DNA of 64,000 nt from Mesocentrotus franciscanus. Its lineage: Eukaryota > Echinodermata > Echinoidea > Camarodonta > Strongylocentrotidae. The DNA is taken from the NCBI GenBank assembly GCA_037976565.1, contig CP137682.1, positions 19,932,751 to 19,996,750 on the forward strand, written 5' to 3'. Below the pieces are notes generated by a model. That model ran no database searches, had not been told where the DNA came from, and saw only the letters and a program-made list of their open reading frames with translations. Numbering within the stretch: the first letter of the stretch is position 1; each line of letters begins with the position of its first letter. This document shows, piece by piece, positions 1-12,838 of the stretch. The position numbers and the translations under genes are program-made.

Positions 1-769
1 ACCTAATGGGCAATTATGAATTATGCCATACTCATTGCATACTATGGAAAAGGTTTATACTTGGTTTTACTCCACTATTGCAGTAGTAGCATTAAGGGTC
101 TCTGATTGAGTGTTGAGTCATAGCGATCCAGGTCCAAATTCAACTTAGTTTGGATCTAGAGTCTAGACTAAAAAAAGAAAAATATCTCTCTCCTTAGCTT
201 CCTTATGCTAGCCAGCCCCAGGCCCCACTGCCAAGGGTTTTTTCCCTCATATTTTGTGAAAGATATATGTTAAGTTGATGGTGCTTATGATGATGATCCC
301 CAAAATTTCCGATTATGATGTAGGCATAAAATGTTGTAATCTTTAATGACAAAGCTGTATGACTGCAGGTTCGAAGGTGATGATGCAGTCTTACGCAGAA
401 TTGAGTAGTTGGTGTTTAACCTTATAATGTTTGTTCGTTATTCATCAAGGACATCAGATTGGAAACTGTTACCGTCAAAATGTATATTTTCATATCAAAC
501 ACGATAACAAAGGCCTGCGAGAAATCAACTCAAGGGCAATTTCAAGTATCTATAATATAAGACGGGGTTCAAGAATGTAGCCAATGGCAAAACTGTATTT
601 AAGTCACGTGTTTATGCTTTATTTTTTCCGTCGTGCCCGGCTATGCCATGTTTGTGCAGCAGCTATGCAAGTTGTGTGCAGCACTACGCAAGCTCCGTGC
701 AGCATTCTTAGTGATCCACGCATATCTCGATGCGTTCAAAGTTCAGACGCGATGCTGGGAGCGTCCCAT

Positions 770-925
770 ATGGTACACACCTTTGCCGGGTACCCATATA
801 ACACCTTGGTGGAGAGTGGCAAATTCAGATTTATGTCTTGCCAGAGACATTGGTGCAGCGAATCGTGAATTATCTGATCCGCAGTCCGGTGGCGTATGCA
901 CTAGACTACCACATCTCAACAGTTC
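770..925 (-). mobile_element. tRNA-derived SINE (copy A)
   Basis: Read on the minus strand, this segment has the same order of words as the SINE split at 14208/22579: ACCGGACTG, a degenerate tRNA-like B-box region, GGCAAGACAT, TTTGCCACTCTCCACC, then GGGTACC. It has an exact positional counterpart in copy B near 39750-39900, so the insertion predates the segmental duplication. Boundaries are approximate. Confidence 0.7.
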
Positions 926-1114
926 TGATACAAAGAAGAAGGCAAATTTTAGCATAAGCTTGTCTTGGGTATATCGTTACGCCTTCAATTCAATATAAAT
1001 CTAATAGCGAATTAAATAAGTTAAGAAGATTATACGAAGAGAGGGAAATGAAAGGAACGGAAGGGAGAGGAATTTATATGAAAATAATGGATCTATGGTA
1101 ACAGGAAGATCTTA

Positions 1115-3928
1115 CCAGTCCTTTGGGTGTATAGCACAATTTCTGTCTTGCCTGGGTTGCTGAAAATAGCGCTATGCAAGACCGTGACTTCCACCGGAGT
1201 TTTAAACTGAAGACCAGGAGGGGATAGCTTAAGCCCAACTGAGATGATAACTTCGTCTTTTTCCAGGTTTAAGTCAGGTGGAATGATTGTCAATGCTTCT
1301 GCTGTGATAATATTATGTTTGGCTCTGTCCACATCGTCTGGTGAAATTTTAACCTTTATGCTGTACTCGTCGGAATTATAATCATTGGCTCTTCTGTGTT
1401 GCTCTTCCTCGAGCAGCGAGAACTGTCTCGTGGACTGCTAAGATATGGATCGTATGGTCGCGAGTATGGGGACACATTGCTAGGGAAAGCCCTACCACCA
1501 AAAGTACTGCAAAGGGAGTCATAGTTTTCATCTTCCAACCCAATGAATGGCTGAACGATGGTTGTTGCTTCTTTATTTAAAAGATAGTCATATATACCCA
1601 GATGCCCGCCCTTAAAAGCAAGGCGTGAAGGTGTCCAGTAATCATTAGCAAGTCTCCACAGGTCAGCCCCTTTCCTAACAAGGTATTTGACAATATCAAG
1701 ATGACCATTGTGTGATGCTATGTGAAGAGCTGTAAACCCATCTTTATCACCAATTTCAAGGCCTGCTCCTTCGTTCACGAGATACTCGATGACCTCAAGA
1801 TGGCCTTCTTGAGAAGCACAAGACAAGGGTGTCCTGTAATTTTTGTCACATATGTCAAGCTGTGCCCTTTTCCTAACAAGGTATTTGACAATATCAAGAT
1901 GACCCTTGAGTGATGCTATGTGAGGAGCTGTTAACACATCTTTATCGCCAATATCAATGCCTGCTCCTTTGTTCACGATATACTCGACGACTTCAAGGTG
2001 GCCTTCTGGAGAAGCACAAGACAAGGGTGTTCTGTAATTTTTGTCACATATGTCAAGCTGTGCCCCTTTCCTGACAAGGTATTAGACAATATCAAGATGA
2101 CCCTTGAATGACGCTATGTGAAGAGCTGTAAACCCATCTTTATCACCAATTTCAATGTCTGCTCCTTTGTTCACGATCAACTCGACGACTTCAAGATGGC
2201 CTATTTGAGAAGCACAAGACAAGGGTGTTCTGTAGTTTTTGTCACCTATGTCAAGCTGTGCCCCTTTCCTAACAAGGGATTTGACAATATCAAGATGACC
2301 CTTTAAAGTTGCTAGGTGAAGAGCTGTTAACCCATCTTTATCACCAATATCAATGCTTGCTCCTTTGTTTACGATATACTCGACGACCTCAAGATGGCCT
2401 TTTTTGAGAAGCACAAGACAAGGGTGTCCTGTCGTTTTTGTCACATTTGTCAAGCTGTGCCCCTTTCCTAACAAGGTATTTGACAACATCAAGATGACCC
2501 TTGAGTGATGCTATGCGAAAAGCTGTAAACCCATCTTTATCACCAATTTCAATGTCTGCTTCTTTGTTCACGATATACTCGACTACTTCAAGATGGTCTT
2601 CTTGAGAAGCACACGACAAGGGTGTCCTGTATTTTTTGTCACATATGTCAAGCTGTGCCCCTTTCCTTACAAGGTATTTGACAATATCAAGATAACCGTT
2701 TAATGATGCTATGTGAAGGGCTGTTAACCCATCTTTATCACCAATATCAATGCCTGCTCCTTTGTTTACGATATACTCGACGACCTCAAGATGGCCTTTT
2801 TGAGAAGCACAAGACAAGGGTGTCCTGTCGTTTTTGTCACATTTGTCAAGCTGTGCCCCTTTCCTAACAAGGTATTTGACAACATCAAGATGACCCTTGA
2901 GTGATGCTATGTGAAGAGCTGTAAACCCATCTTTATCACCAATTTCAATGTCTGCTTCTTTGTTCACGATATACTTTAAGGTGCCCTTTTTGAGAAGCAC
3001 AAGACAAGGGTGTCCTGTCGGTTTTGTCACATTTGTCAAGCTGTGCCCCTTTCTTAACAAGATGCTGAACTATTTCAACATGTCCATTGTGCGCTGCAAT
3101 GTGGAGTGCTGTGAACCCGTCCCGATTACGGTTATCTATATTTGCTCCTACGTTCAGTAAGACGTCGACAATACCCATATGGCCTCTTTTTGTTGCAAGA
3201 CACAAGGGTGTCATCCCGCTCCTGAGTGGTTTGTCAACCTCTACCCCTTCGTTAACGAGAACTCTGACAATGTCAAGGTGTCCCCCAAATGAAGCCAAAC
3301 TAAGTGCGGTCCAACCATCGTCAGTGCTCCTATCCAGCTCTGCTCCTTGACTGGTTAGATATTTCACTCCATCAATATTACCAGTTTGAGATGCAATATG
3401 TAGAGCTGTACATCCACCTTTACCACACGTGTTAATGTTGGCTCCTTCTGTCAAAAGGTACTCTGCAATGTCAAGATGACCACCGTCTAGAGCAAGGTGT
3501 AAAGCTGTCCAGTTATCATTAGCAAGTCTCTCCAGCTCTGCCCCTTTACTAACAAGGTATTTGACAATATCAACGTGACCCTCCAATGATGCTATGTGAA
3601 GAGCTGTAAACCCATCTTTTTCAGAAATATCAATATCTGCTCCTCCGTTCACCAACAGCTCTACCACATGAAGATGGCCTTTCTTTGAGCATAAATGAAC
3701 CGACGTATGTAAGTTAGCATCGACCACATTCACCTTTGCTCCATGATTAGTAAGGCATTTAACCGTTTGCAAATGTCCATTTTCCGAAGCAATGTGGAGA
3801 GGCGTCTTGCCAGACGTATCCGAGCAGTTTACATCAACTCCTCCCGAATCCTCTGACTTGTCTTCCGAGGCGATTAATAATTGTATCTTCAGGAAATCTC
3901 CTTTTGCTGCTGCTGAAAACAGCGCCAT
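1115..3928 (-). pseudogene. Ankyrin-repeat/ZU5 first exon, pseudogene copy
   Basis: This is a relative of the intact exon at 40094-41810, beginning with nearly the same N-terminus (MALFSAAAKGD). It encodes about 24 ankyrin repeats in place of 13, the upstream third being more diverse and the rest built from an alternating pair of 33-residue repeats. The reading frame is broken four times: an 8-base loss near 2970, one extra T in the run at 2400-2406, a Lys-to-stop change at 2082-2084, and a one-base loss near 1370. After these the start of a ZU5 domain is still readable and ends at a splice donor like the one in copy B. Any further exons would lie left of the window. The mixture of a nonsense change, an 8-base deletion and an insertion argues for genuine decay rather than base-calling error. 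Confidence 0.88.
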
Positions 3929-4312
3929 GTTAGACGTAATTCACACCCACAACGTTTTCCTCATTATGGTATTCCCGTGCTCTCATACATCATGTTACTT
4001 ATTGTCACGTGACATTGAACTACTGAGTAAATTAGCCCGTACCCTTTAGTAGTGTTATATATTTGTACTATTCTGAGGAGCAATCAAGCGTGATTATATG
4101 AAGCATTTCATAAATTAGACGTTGCATTCACATCCGTATTCGGCTTCTGAAGTCTGACTACATTACTGTACAGTATATTGCAACAATACAGAACTATTGC
4201 CTTGCCATTTTTCTGATTGTTTTGTTTGGCCTGAAAATACCTGGTTTCAGATTTGCAAGAAAGAAAAAGAACATGGCGGTTTAATATTACATTACGCCTG
4301 ATTCATAACCAG

Positions 4313-7300
4313 TGCTTGAATTATTGAACAAATATTAAACAAAAAAAGGTTGGTTTCCCTCTTTTTTCAGGGACACTCTGTATTATATGATAATGAGGTT
4401 ATCTCCTTTCTGAGAATTAAAAAAAGCAAAAAACCTCACGTCCTCGGAAAACTGTTTTTAAAAATTAAAAGTTAATTAAAATTAAGTCACAATGTGTACA
4501 AACCGATGAATATTTAACAAATAGACTATCCTCTGAAAACAACCAACCCAGACAAATGCAGATCCGAGGGAGTGTTAACCTGTCCCAAACCGCTGGGCAC
4601 TATTTGACCAATCAGTTTTATTGCCCGGCTAATTTTACCAAATCAGAAAGAAGAATCGCACGAAATTCCACATCTTGTGATTCAAAAGTTCCCAGCACTA
4701 TATTAATACGACTTATGATATGAAATATCTGACTGTTGTAAAGTAAAATGCCCCTAAAATGGTCAAAACCGGTTGTCGCGCTGAATTATTTTTAAACATT
4801 GCCTAGAATCGGGTTATTCTTTAAACAACCAGCAGTTACCTTAATTCTAAGAGCGTATACTGATAAGCCTTCACTTTGTTGCCAAATAGAAACATGCATG
4901 ATTCATGTACTTATCTCAGCAATTTATTCCCTTTCTGCCAAAATTAAATCGGGTGATTATTTGTCAGTATATGAGTTGTTTATGAAACCATTGACTGATA
5001 AAGCATTGGGAATTCTACAGGACGGACCATTATAAACCGCGTTCCAGTCAATGCTCTTTTTGAATGAAAGGTATTCTAACTTCATATGGCGTGCAAATAT
5101 GTGATTTCTATTCAAGCTGAAATTCTCACAATATATTCAATTCAATAAGATTCAATTCATTGCAAACACACAACAAAAACCCAGATCATATAAAATGCAT
5201 ATAATAATATGCTATTCATGATACATTTTATGTAGGAGTGCCCCACGGAAGAAGGCACTAACAGAAATTACTAATATTTGTGTACACGACAAACGAAAGA
5301 ATTATCCACGACTACATCACAATTCACTGACCAAATAGCCAATTTAAGATTCGCAAATAGATTTAGAGATCAAATTTTTCAAACATTCATAACTCCCTTA
5401 TAATTTCTCCGAATCATTCTAAGCGTTCGCGATCATGAGTTCTTAATATTCTGCTTTCACACAAAATCAATGAATTGATAACGAAAAAGCGCCTTTCACA
5501 CTTATCTATAACGAATTATTTCACCATGATATACATAATAGTTCAATTAATTCAATGCAATTAAAAATATATATGTACATAAGTATACAATAACATGCCT
5601 TTATATATAGTTTGATAAGTACAGAAGAATAAACATCGAATAAAAGTACCATAAAAGACGACCCCCTTTGTAATAAGTGTTTGAATGAGAAGGATGTATA
5701 ATGTAATAATGTTCGGGTTTTATGAGGGATCCCCCTTTAATTTGGCAGATTTCTATATATATATATATATTTTTTTTTTTTTTAATAATTTAAAAAATGA
5801 TTAAATTAACCAAAAAAAATACTCGCATATGTACACACAAATTATGCTGAAACTATCATATTCATGATATTCCCGTGGTTCTTCGAAAACGTTTTTCTCC
5901 CTGCAATCATGGCGGATAATCCCATCCTGGTTGAAATACTGTAGGCCTAAAACCTGATCCAGGTAATACATGTAATTCCTTATAGATTATAGTGTATGAC
6001 GAATATAATTAACCTATATGGGCCTGTATTCCTTCCCGACACACACCACACACATATCAATCGTGCTGGTTCAAGAATCATTTACGGTTCTTCTGTAAAA
6101 TTGTCATTATTGATTATGTAATTTATTTATGTACGATGTCAGATGACGTCAGAAGCAAGAAGCTACTTAGGGATATGTTTAGTTTGCCGCTAGCGGAAGC
6201 TGTAAGCTTTGCTGCAGTAACACGTGTGTTAGATTGGACAGACATGATCCTGAGATTCACCGCTAAGTTTGAAGTTCTTCGATAAACCCAATGGTGTAAG
6301 TGTACAATAAATTACTAGTTATTACTGAAAATTGATGTTTACTTTCACATGTATGGCAATGTCATTTAATGATAGTTTCTTGTATTTGAATATGTTGGGC
6401 ACGAAAAGTACGGTCCGTTATGAATTGTAGCGTATGTTTGTCAGGCGAATTATGCATTGACATAGCCTTGTACATTCACAGAAAGTGAAAAGTTTGAAGC
6501 AAAGTCAAATTTGCATATCTTAGAGAAAGATGATTTGTACATGTATAATCAAACGTAATTGACTTATGAGCCAGTTCACACCATGCTGGACGTTTTTATA
6601 TGAACTATAAAAGGTAAAATAGGTATAAGATTCTGTAAAGGGTTGCCATATTTTTAGTGGCACGCAGGCAAGGTATGCAAATTAGGTGACAAATTATGCA
6701 AATTAGGTCAGTTAAGAAAGATAAGTCACGTGACCTGCTGGTTTTGTGTTTTAAGCATTTGTATTATTATCAAACATGCAGAACCTTGTTTGAGGCCTTG
6801 AGTATAAATATAAACATCGCTTAATGTATTATCTAATATAGGGGTTATGAAGAAAGGGGAATTTTGAGTCAATTTAAACTTGGGACTGGTTTTAAGGAGA
6901 AGAAATTAATTATGCAGAAATGATTTTGCTTGTACATGTTTTATGGAACAGCATAGTGACAGTATCCTGTGTAAACCAGGATCATGTAAGATTAGGCTGA
7001 TATACTGTATGTGTTCAAATATTCTGTGTTTATTTCATGCTTGCATTTTATTGTGATTTGATCCATACATATAGTAAGAAGATAGCTCATGAAACTTATG
7101 TTTGTTTTTTCTATCATTAAATTTGCAGGTTGAACCTTGCTCGCTTAGCAGCGAATGGTCTCTCAATTAGGTTTCAATCTTAGTCTTTCGTCATGGTGGT
7201 CTCGGGTTTTGGGAATTCTGTAACGTCACTTACACCTTCAAATACATTTTATAACCTTAACAAACATCGTCTTTTGGTGGATAATCGGATCCCATCTTGG

Positions 7301-8439
7301 ATGGATTAATGTACAATCTGATTCGGATAATGCGTTGGATTACATATTTACAATGCAATGTAACAAATCAATATACTGTTTAGAAACATATATATCATAT
7401 AAATCAATTTACAATGCAGTGTAGCAAAACAGAAGGTACATTATATACAGCAGAAAAACTATTTTTTCCTTCTTATAATAACATAACACATAATGCATAA
7501 AGTAAATAACATAATGTACCATAATAAACCCGGAGATTTAGAAAAATAAAACCTAATATAGCATTTTTATAAATAAATTATAACTCATGCTATACAAAAT
7601 AGGTAAATATAGTTACAATCCTGTCGATGTTTTTATTTTAGATTTTTTATTGGATTTTTGCATTTGATTTATTTATTTACCAACAGCAAATAAGTACCAT
7701 GCATTTCATACAACGATATTTACATGTACAAGAAAAGAAAATATTGGTTGGTAAAATGGGCCGGATAATGTGCTAGTCGATCCTTACGCCTTACAGCTAA
7801 CAATGTATTTTGTACAAGTAACCTTCAGAAAAATTAACAACAACAAAACAACAAATGAATTTAACATTACAATCAATACTAAAAATATAGAATGCTTTAA
7901 CAATGTCTTAAAAGATACAAACTGAAAACATAAAATAGAATTTGTGTACATATACAGACAATTTGCATGGATTTTTAATTTATGATTCGTCGACAAAATT
8001 CACTAACTACAAAAGACAATGAAAATTGACCTTGTGTCGTTTTAAATTTTTGGGAGACGTAGTTGTCCACCTTCTGTTCGCCTTGTGGCGTGGATATTCT
8101 AGAACATCACAGTAATCTATCAAAATATAAGGCAAATTTGTATTAAACAGATCAAACATGAAAGAAGCTCAAGATTGTGACTCAGGATTTATGCTGGAAT
8201 AGCGATTTTTAAGCAGTTTTTAGCCCTTGTTTTACCATCATATTTTTGCCAGCCATCATCAGGATGTATATGGAATACCTGTAAACTTACATTGTGGAGT
8301 AGTTTGGATCCAAGCAGAAAGGCAAGTTTTTTTAATTGACCGTTTTTCACCTTCAGCCCCACATATGACATTCTGTGTTTCTTCTTCACTGTCTTTGCCG
8401 CCGGTATCAGTATTGACTCTCAAGACATTCCATCAACGT
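4313..8439. other. Intergenic stretch without a recognisable gene
   Basis: AT-rich sequence with stops in all frames and no recognisable domain. It contains a short (TA)n/T-run at about 5752-5783 and scattered A/T-rich tracts. The last few hundred bases may be the 5' untranslated part of the LINE that follows, but its start could not be fixed. Confidence 0.6.
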
Positions 8440-8479
8440 GCAATTTCTATTGTCATTCTAATTCTATTCAACGTTCAAG

Positions 8480-9259
8480 ATGTCTAATGATAGCCCGTCT
8501 GTGAACACCAGACAAACTGCAGCTGTAACTTGTCTGGTTATAAAAGACCTACTGAAGAATAAAGAATTCAATGATCTTCTTGCATGTGTTGTGAGTAGTG
8601 CCATAGACAAGAAGATGAATGAGATATTGACAAGAATAGAACGAGTTGAAGGTGATGTCTTTGACCTGCAAAGTAAACTGGAAATGAAAAATAAAGAATT
8701 GAAAAAACTAGAAGAAAAGGTTTCACACTGTGACAACACCACCGATAAACTGGAAAATGCATTAAATACCATGGAACAATATTCAAGACGAGCATGTATC
8801 CGAATTTTTGGTGTAGATGAAGTGAAAGGGGAGAATACAGATACAGAGGTAGCTAAGGTTGTCAGAGAAACGCTTGGTATCCCCCTTGACGTGGAGCGTG
8901 ATATTGATCGTTCCCATCGCGTTGGGAAAGTAGTTTCAGCAGCAGATACTGCAACATCTGAGCCTAGACAGGAAGCAAAGAAGCCCCGACCAAGATCAAT
9001 AATTGTGAAGTTCACAAGCTACAGGAAAAGGAAGGAAATCTTGGAAAAAAGAAGGAAGCTCAAAAATACAGGAATATCAATTGTGGAAGATTTGACTACA
9101 AAAATCAGAAATTGCTTGCAGCTACACGTAGTACCGAAGGGTACAATCTGCATGGTCTTCGGATGGACGAATAATCGCCTTGATTCCTGCAAGTGGAGGA
9201 AAAGTATCACAAAACTCATCACCTGTGGTAATGACCTTCAACATATTATAACTCATTGA
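8480..9259 (+). CDS. LINE ORF1 protein (coiled coil plus RRM-like domain)
   Basis: The product is about 259 residues and would be the nucleic-acid-binding chaperone of the LINE ribonucleoprotein. Residues about 45-95 are rich in Glu/Lys with heptad spacing, consistent with a trimerising coiled coil. Residues about 95-200 hold the conserved core of the Transposase_22/L1-ORF1-like family: EQYSRR, then IRIFGV, DIDRSHRVG, and RPRSIIVKF followed by RRKLKNTGI and VEDLT. The last 50 residues are not trustworthy. Around 9109-9111, 9145-9146 and 9211-9214 one base appears to be missing each time, so two short stretches are read in the wrong frame before the original frame returns. It lies about 270 bases upstream of ORF2 in the same orientation. 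Confidence 0.82.
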   Translation: MSNDSPSVNTRQTAAVTCLVIKDLLKNKEFNDLLACVVSSAIDKKMNEILTRIERVEGDVFDLQSKLEMKNKELKKLEEKVSHCDNTTDKLENALNTMEQYSRRACIRIFGVDEVKGENTDTEVAKVVRETLGIPLDVERDIDRSHRVGKVVSAADTATSEPRQEAKKPRPRSIIVKFTSYRKRKEILEKRRKLKNTGISIVEDLTTKIRNCLQLHVVPKGTICMVFGWTNNRLDSCKWRKSITKLITCGNDLQHIITH

Positions 9260-9532
9260 TGACTTCATGCTACACTCTTGCCTCTCGTAAATGACTATTT
9301 AGTAACAAAGATCTGACTCTAATCCACCTACTCCTAATTGATATCGTTTTATATCCCATTTGTTATGTATATATATTGTACTTTTTATCTATTTTGCTGT
9401 ATGTTTTGCCGTATGGTAAAATGTCAATGTGTTATTTCTTCTTTCTCTATGTCTTTTCTTCATTCTTCTACTCTTCATCCTAAAACCATGCTGTATACTA
9501 TGTCTCTTACATTTTTCATTGAATGAATTTAC

Positions 9533-12506
9533 ATGGTAGAAGTTTCATTGGAATCTCACGTGCACGATAATCATACCCTTGATAATGTTTCAAAAGAAAA
9601 TGAATTTGTAAATGATTATTTTGATACAAATGCCTTCAATGCAAAATATCGAGAAACAACCTACAAGTGTCAATCCTTAGCTCATTTTAATTGTAGAAGT
9701 CTTTCTAAAAACTTTGAACATTTTGAATTTTTTTTGAACAGCCTTAAACATAAATTTAAAATAATTGGTCTAACTGAAACCTGGTTGAGTGAAACATCAT
9801 CAATAAATATGTATGATTTAGCAAACTATGATTTTATATGCAATAATAGGCAAAACAAACGTGGTGGTGGTACTGGTATGTACATTGATAAATCGTTTCA
9901 GTATATAGAGAAAAGAGAATTAACAGTTGCTACTGAATCAATTGAAAGTCTTTTATTGAATTAGATAATAAACAGAACAAAAATACAATTATTGGTGTTA
10001 TATACCGTCCACCCGGACAATCGATAGACCTCTTTCTAAGCGAATTCACGACTATTTTGAATAAAGTCAATGCAAGTTCTCATAATTGTTTCATCATGGG
10101 TGATTTTAATTTGGATTTATTGAAACTAGGTTCGAACATACAAGTTGACAAATTTTTGATCTTTTATATAGCTTTTCATTCTTTTCTTTGATAGAAAGTC
10201 CTACACGTATTACATCATCATCTGCATCACTTATTGACAATATTTTTACAAATTATGGAAACCATATGAGTTCTGGAATTTTGATTAGTGACATCAGTGA
10301 TCACTTACCAATATTTACCATTTTGACTTCCCTCTATATTCAGGAAAATCTTAAACAACCATCTACTTTTCACAAACGTTATATAAATGAGTGTAACTTG
10401 CATTTGTTTTCTTCAAGATTAAGTGAATTACCATGGAATATTTATCATTATGACAATGTTAATCAGACATATGATAATTTTATTGCAATATTTATGAAAG
10501 TGTATAACGAGTGTTTCCTATTAAGTCTGTTCGGAAGAGAACACGTAATAAAAAACAGTGGATCACTCGAGATTTACTTAAATTATGTCGTAAAAGATCA
10601 AAGTTATATAAGAAATACCTTAAAAACCTTCAAATTCACGTCAAAAAAAATATAAACAATATCGTAATTTTGTAACATCTAAACTACGGCAGGCTAAGAG
10701 AGAATTTTATTATAAAAAGTTCATTGATGTTAAAAATAATTCTAAATCTACCTGGAATTTGATAAATATGATCTTAAAAAAGAATAAGAAAACAAAGAAT
10801 ATTGATACCATATGTGTGAATGATAATACTTTTTCTAATATTGTAGATATTACAAATGCCTTTAATAACTTTTTTGTGAGTGTCGGTGGTAAATTATGGC
10901 AAAAACAACCAGGTGCTTCTAATAACTCTTTTATTCTTACTTGACAAGTCCTAATAATCACACAGCCTTTTTAAACCTATCACTGTTTCTGAAATACTGA
11001 AAATAGTTCATGACATGAAAAATGAAACGAGTGCAGGAGTTGACTCAATTAATATCAAAGTTATTAAACATGTGATATTTTTAATCAGTGAACCACTATG
11101 TACAATATTCAATCAAAGTCTTTCAAGCGGAACAGTACCAAATGATATGAAAGTTGCAAGAATTACTCCAATTCATAAGAAAGGAAGAACCGATGATGTA
11201 AATAACTATCGACCAATATCTGTTTTAAATATTTTCTCGAAAATCTTAGAAAGATGCATTTATAGACGATTATTAGATTTTATAAATAAACATGATATAT
11301 TGTATAGAAACCAGTTTGGATTTAGAGGGGCACTCCACATCTACAGCAATTTTAGAATTAATACATAAAATAAATCGAGCAATTGACAGGGGTGAATTTA
11401 CCTTAGCAGTTTTTATTGATCTGTCGAAGGCTTTTGATGTAATTGATCACTCAATATTGTTACAAAAATTAGATTACTATGGAGTTAGAGGTATACCACT
11501 GAAGTGGTTCGGCAGCTATCTAGATTCAAGAAAACAACTTACTGTTATTAATAATATAAAATCTGAATATAAAACAGTTAGATATGGAGTGCCCCAGGGA
11601 TCTATTTTGGGACCAATTTTGTTTCTTATTTATATTAATGACATCATATTTTGTACTCAGTCGATTAATTTTATTCTATTTGCAGATGATACAAGTATTT
11701 TTCATCAGGTAAAAATTTATACTCACTGTACCAATTGGTTAACACGCAATTAAACAATATAAGTCAATGGATGGACGCCAATAAGTTGATTTTGAATACT
11801 GGAAAAACAAATTGCATGATTTTTGGAACTCGCCACATTGGAAATATGGATATGGATTTGAAATTACATTATAGGAATGAAGAAATAATAAAGGTTCAAA
11901 ATATTAAATTTTTGGGTATCTACTTAGATGATAAACTATCATGGAACTACCATATAAATGATCTCTGCAAAAAACTTTCAAAGAATATTGGTGTACTCTA
12001 TAGGTTACAGTTTTTACCGCAAAAATATTAAAACTATTGTATTACTCCCTTGTATTTTCACACTTGAATTACTGTAATATAATTTGGGGATTCACATCAA
12101 AGACCAATCTTAACAGAATACATAAGTTACAAAAACGAGTAATACGTACAATAACTCATTCAAATTTCCTTTGTCATAGTGATCCTCTTTTAAACAGATG
12201 CAAATCTTGCCAATCCATGACATCATATCATTAAATGTTGCTACTTTTATGTTCATGCTTTTAAAAGGTATACCTCTACCAGATTCATTTAGGGAATGTT
12301 TTACAATGAATTGTCAAATCCACGATTATAGTACCAGACATGCTCTTGATTTTCATCTTCCTTTACACCGTACTTCAACTTCTAAAGATTCCATATTTTT
12401 CCACGGCCCATTAATTTGGAATACTTTGCCAGAAGACATAAAACAGTGCAATACATTGAAACGCTTCAAATATATGTATAAGGGTTATTTAAGCGGAACA
12501 AAATGA
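9533..12506 (+). CDS. LINE ORF2: endonuclease and reverse transcriptase, frame-broken
   Basis: This is one polyprotein read in pieces. The APE-like endonuclease has the HFNCRSL start, GLTETWL, GVIYRPPG, MGDFNLDL, a SLIDNIFTN-like block and SDHLPI. The reverse transcriptase has ARITPIHKKG, NYRPISVL, QFGFR, FIDLSKAFDVIDH, YGVPQGSILGP and the catalytic FADD at about 11678. The C-terminal part contains NYCNIIWG and ends with a WNTLP motif usual for this clade. Breaks lie at about 9951, 10153, 10514, 10643, 10929, 10968, 11327 (two bases), 11698, 12021 and 12188. Each is explained by missing bases in short A, T or G runs; I found no nonsense substitution between them. Corrected length would be close to 995 codons, normal for the family. 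Confidence 0.85.
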
Positions 12507-12838
12507 AATTGTCATTTATTATGTAGAATGTAAAACTCAAGTTGTAACTTCCTTCTTCTTATCTTCTCTTTCTTCTTATCTTCCTGTAACTATCTTTACC
12601 TTACCTTATCTTTCCTCTGTCCTCTGTTGTTGAAAATGTATGTACGATGTTTTTTATATAAAATAATTTTGTATCTCATTCATGCTATGTATTTATTTGG
12701 GGATCATTCTCATCAAGCCAATTCTGGCTTTCATGATTCCCCACTTCCTTTTATCTTATGTTGATAATGAACGAACATGTATATACTTCTGATGTTTTTT
12801 AAAAGAAAGTGAAATAAATGAAATGAAATGAAATGAAG

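Larger units (their letters stand above)
1..4312. repeat. Segmental duplication, copy A
   Basis: This block matches 38957-42172 in the same orientation, from the first bases of the window to a sharp break near 4312 after a shared 'cataaccagtgct'. Shared content is non-coding leader, a SINE on the minus strand, the first coding exon of an ankyrin/ZU5 gene and about 390 bases upstream of its start. Copy A is about 1.1 kb longer, nearly all of it from additional ankyrin repeats. The left end lies outside the window, so the duplicated unit may extend further. Confidence 0.93.
8440..12838 (+). mobile_element. Non-LTR retrotransposon, L2/CR1-like, near full length
   Basis: The element carries an ORF1, an ORF2 with APE-type endonuclease and reverse transcriptase, a short 3' untranslated region and a terminal pentanucleotide tail of AATGA units (about 12810-12836). 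Tails of short simple repeats without poly(A) are usual in L2/CR1-type LINEs. The 5' limit is set just upstream of ORF1 and is uncertain; no target-site duplication could be recognised. All frame breaks in both ORFs are small base losses, which suggests a recently active copy. Confidence 0.85.

Noticed and set aside
633..998. 121-codon open frame and its partner at 39495-39974
   Set aside because: It runs through the SINE and is not preserved in the same form between the duplicated blocks.
1722..2306. Plus-strand open frames of about 60 codons repeated over the ankyrin array
   Set aside because: They recur every 198 bases opposite the ankyrin repeats and are complements of that coding sequence; the same occurs at 40686-41471.
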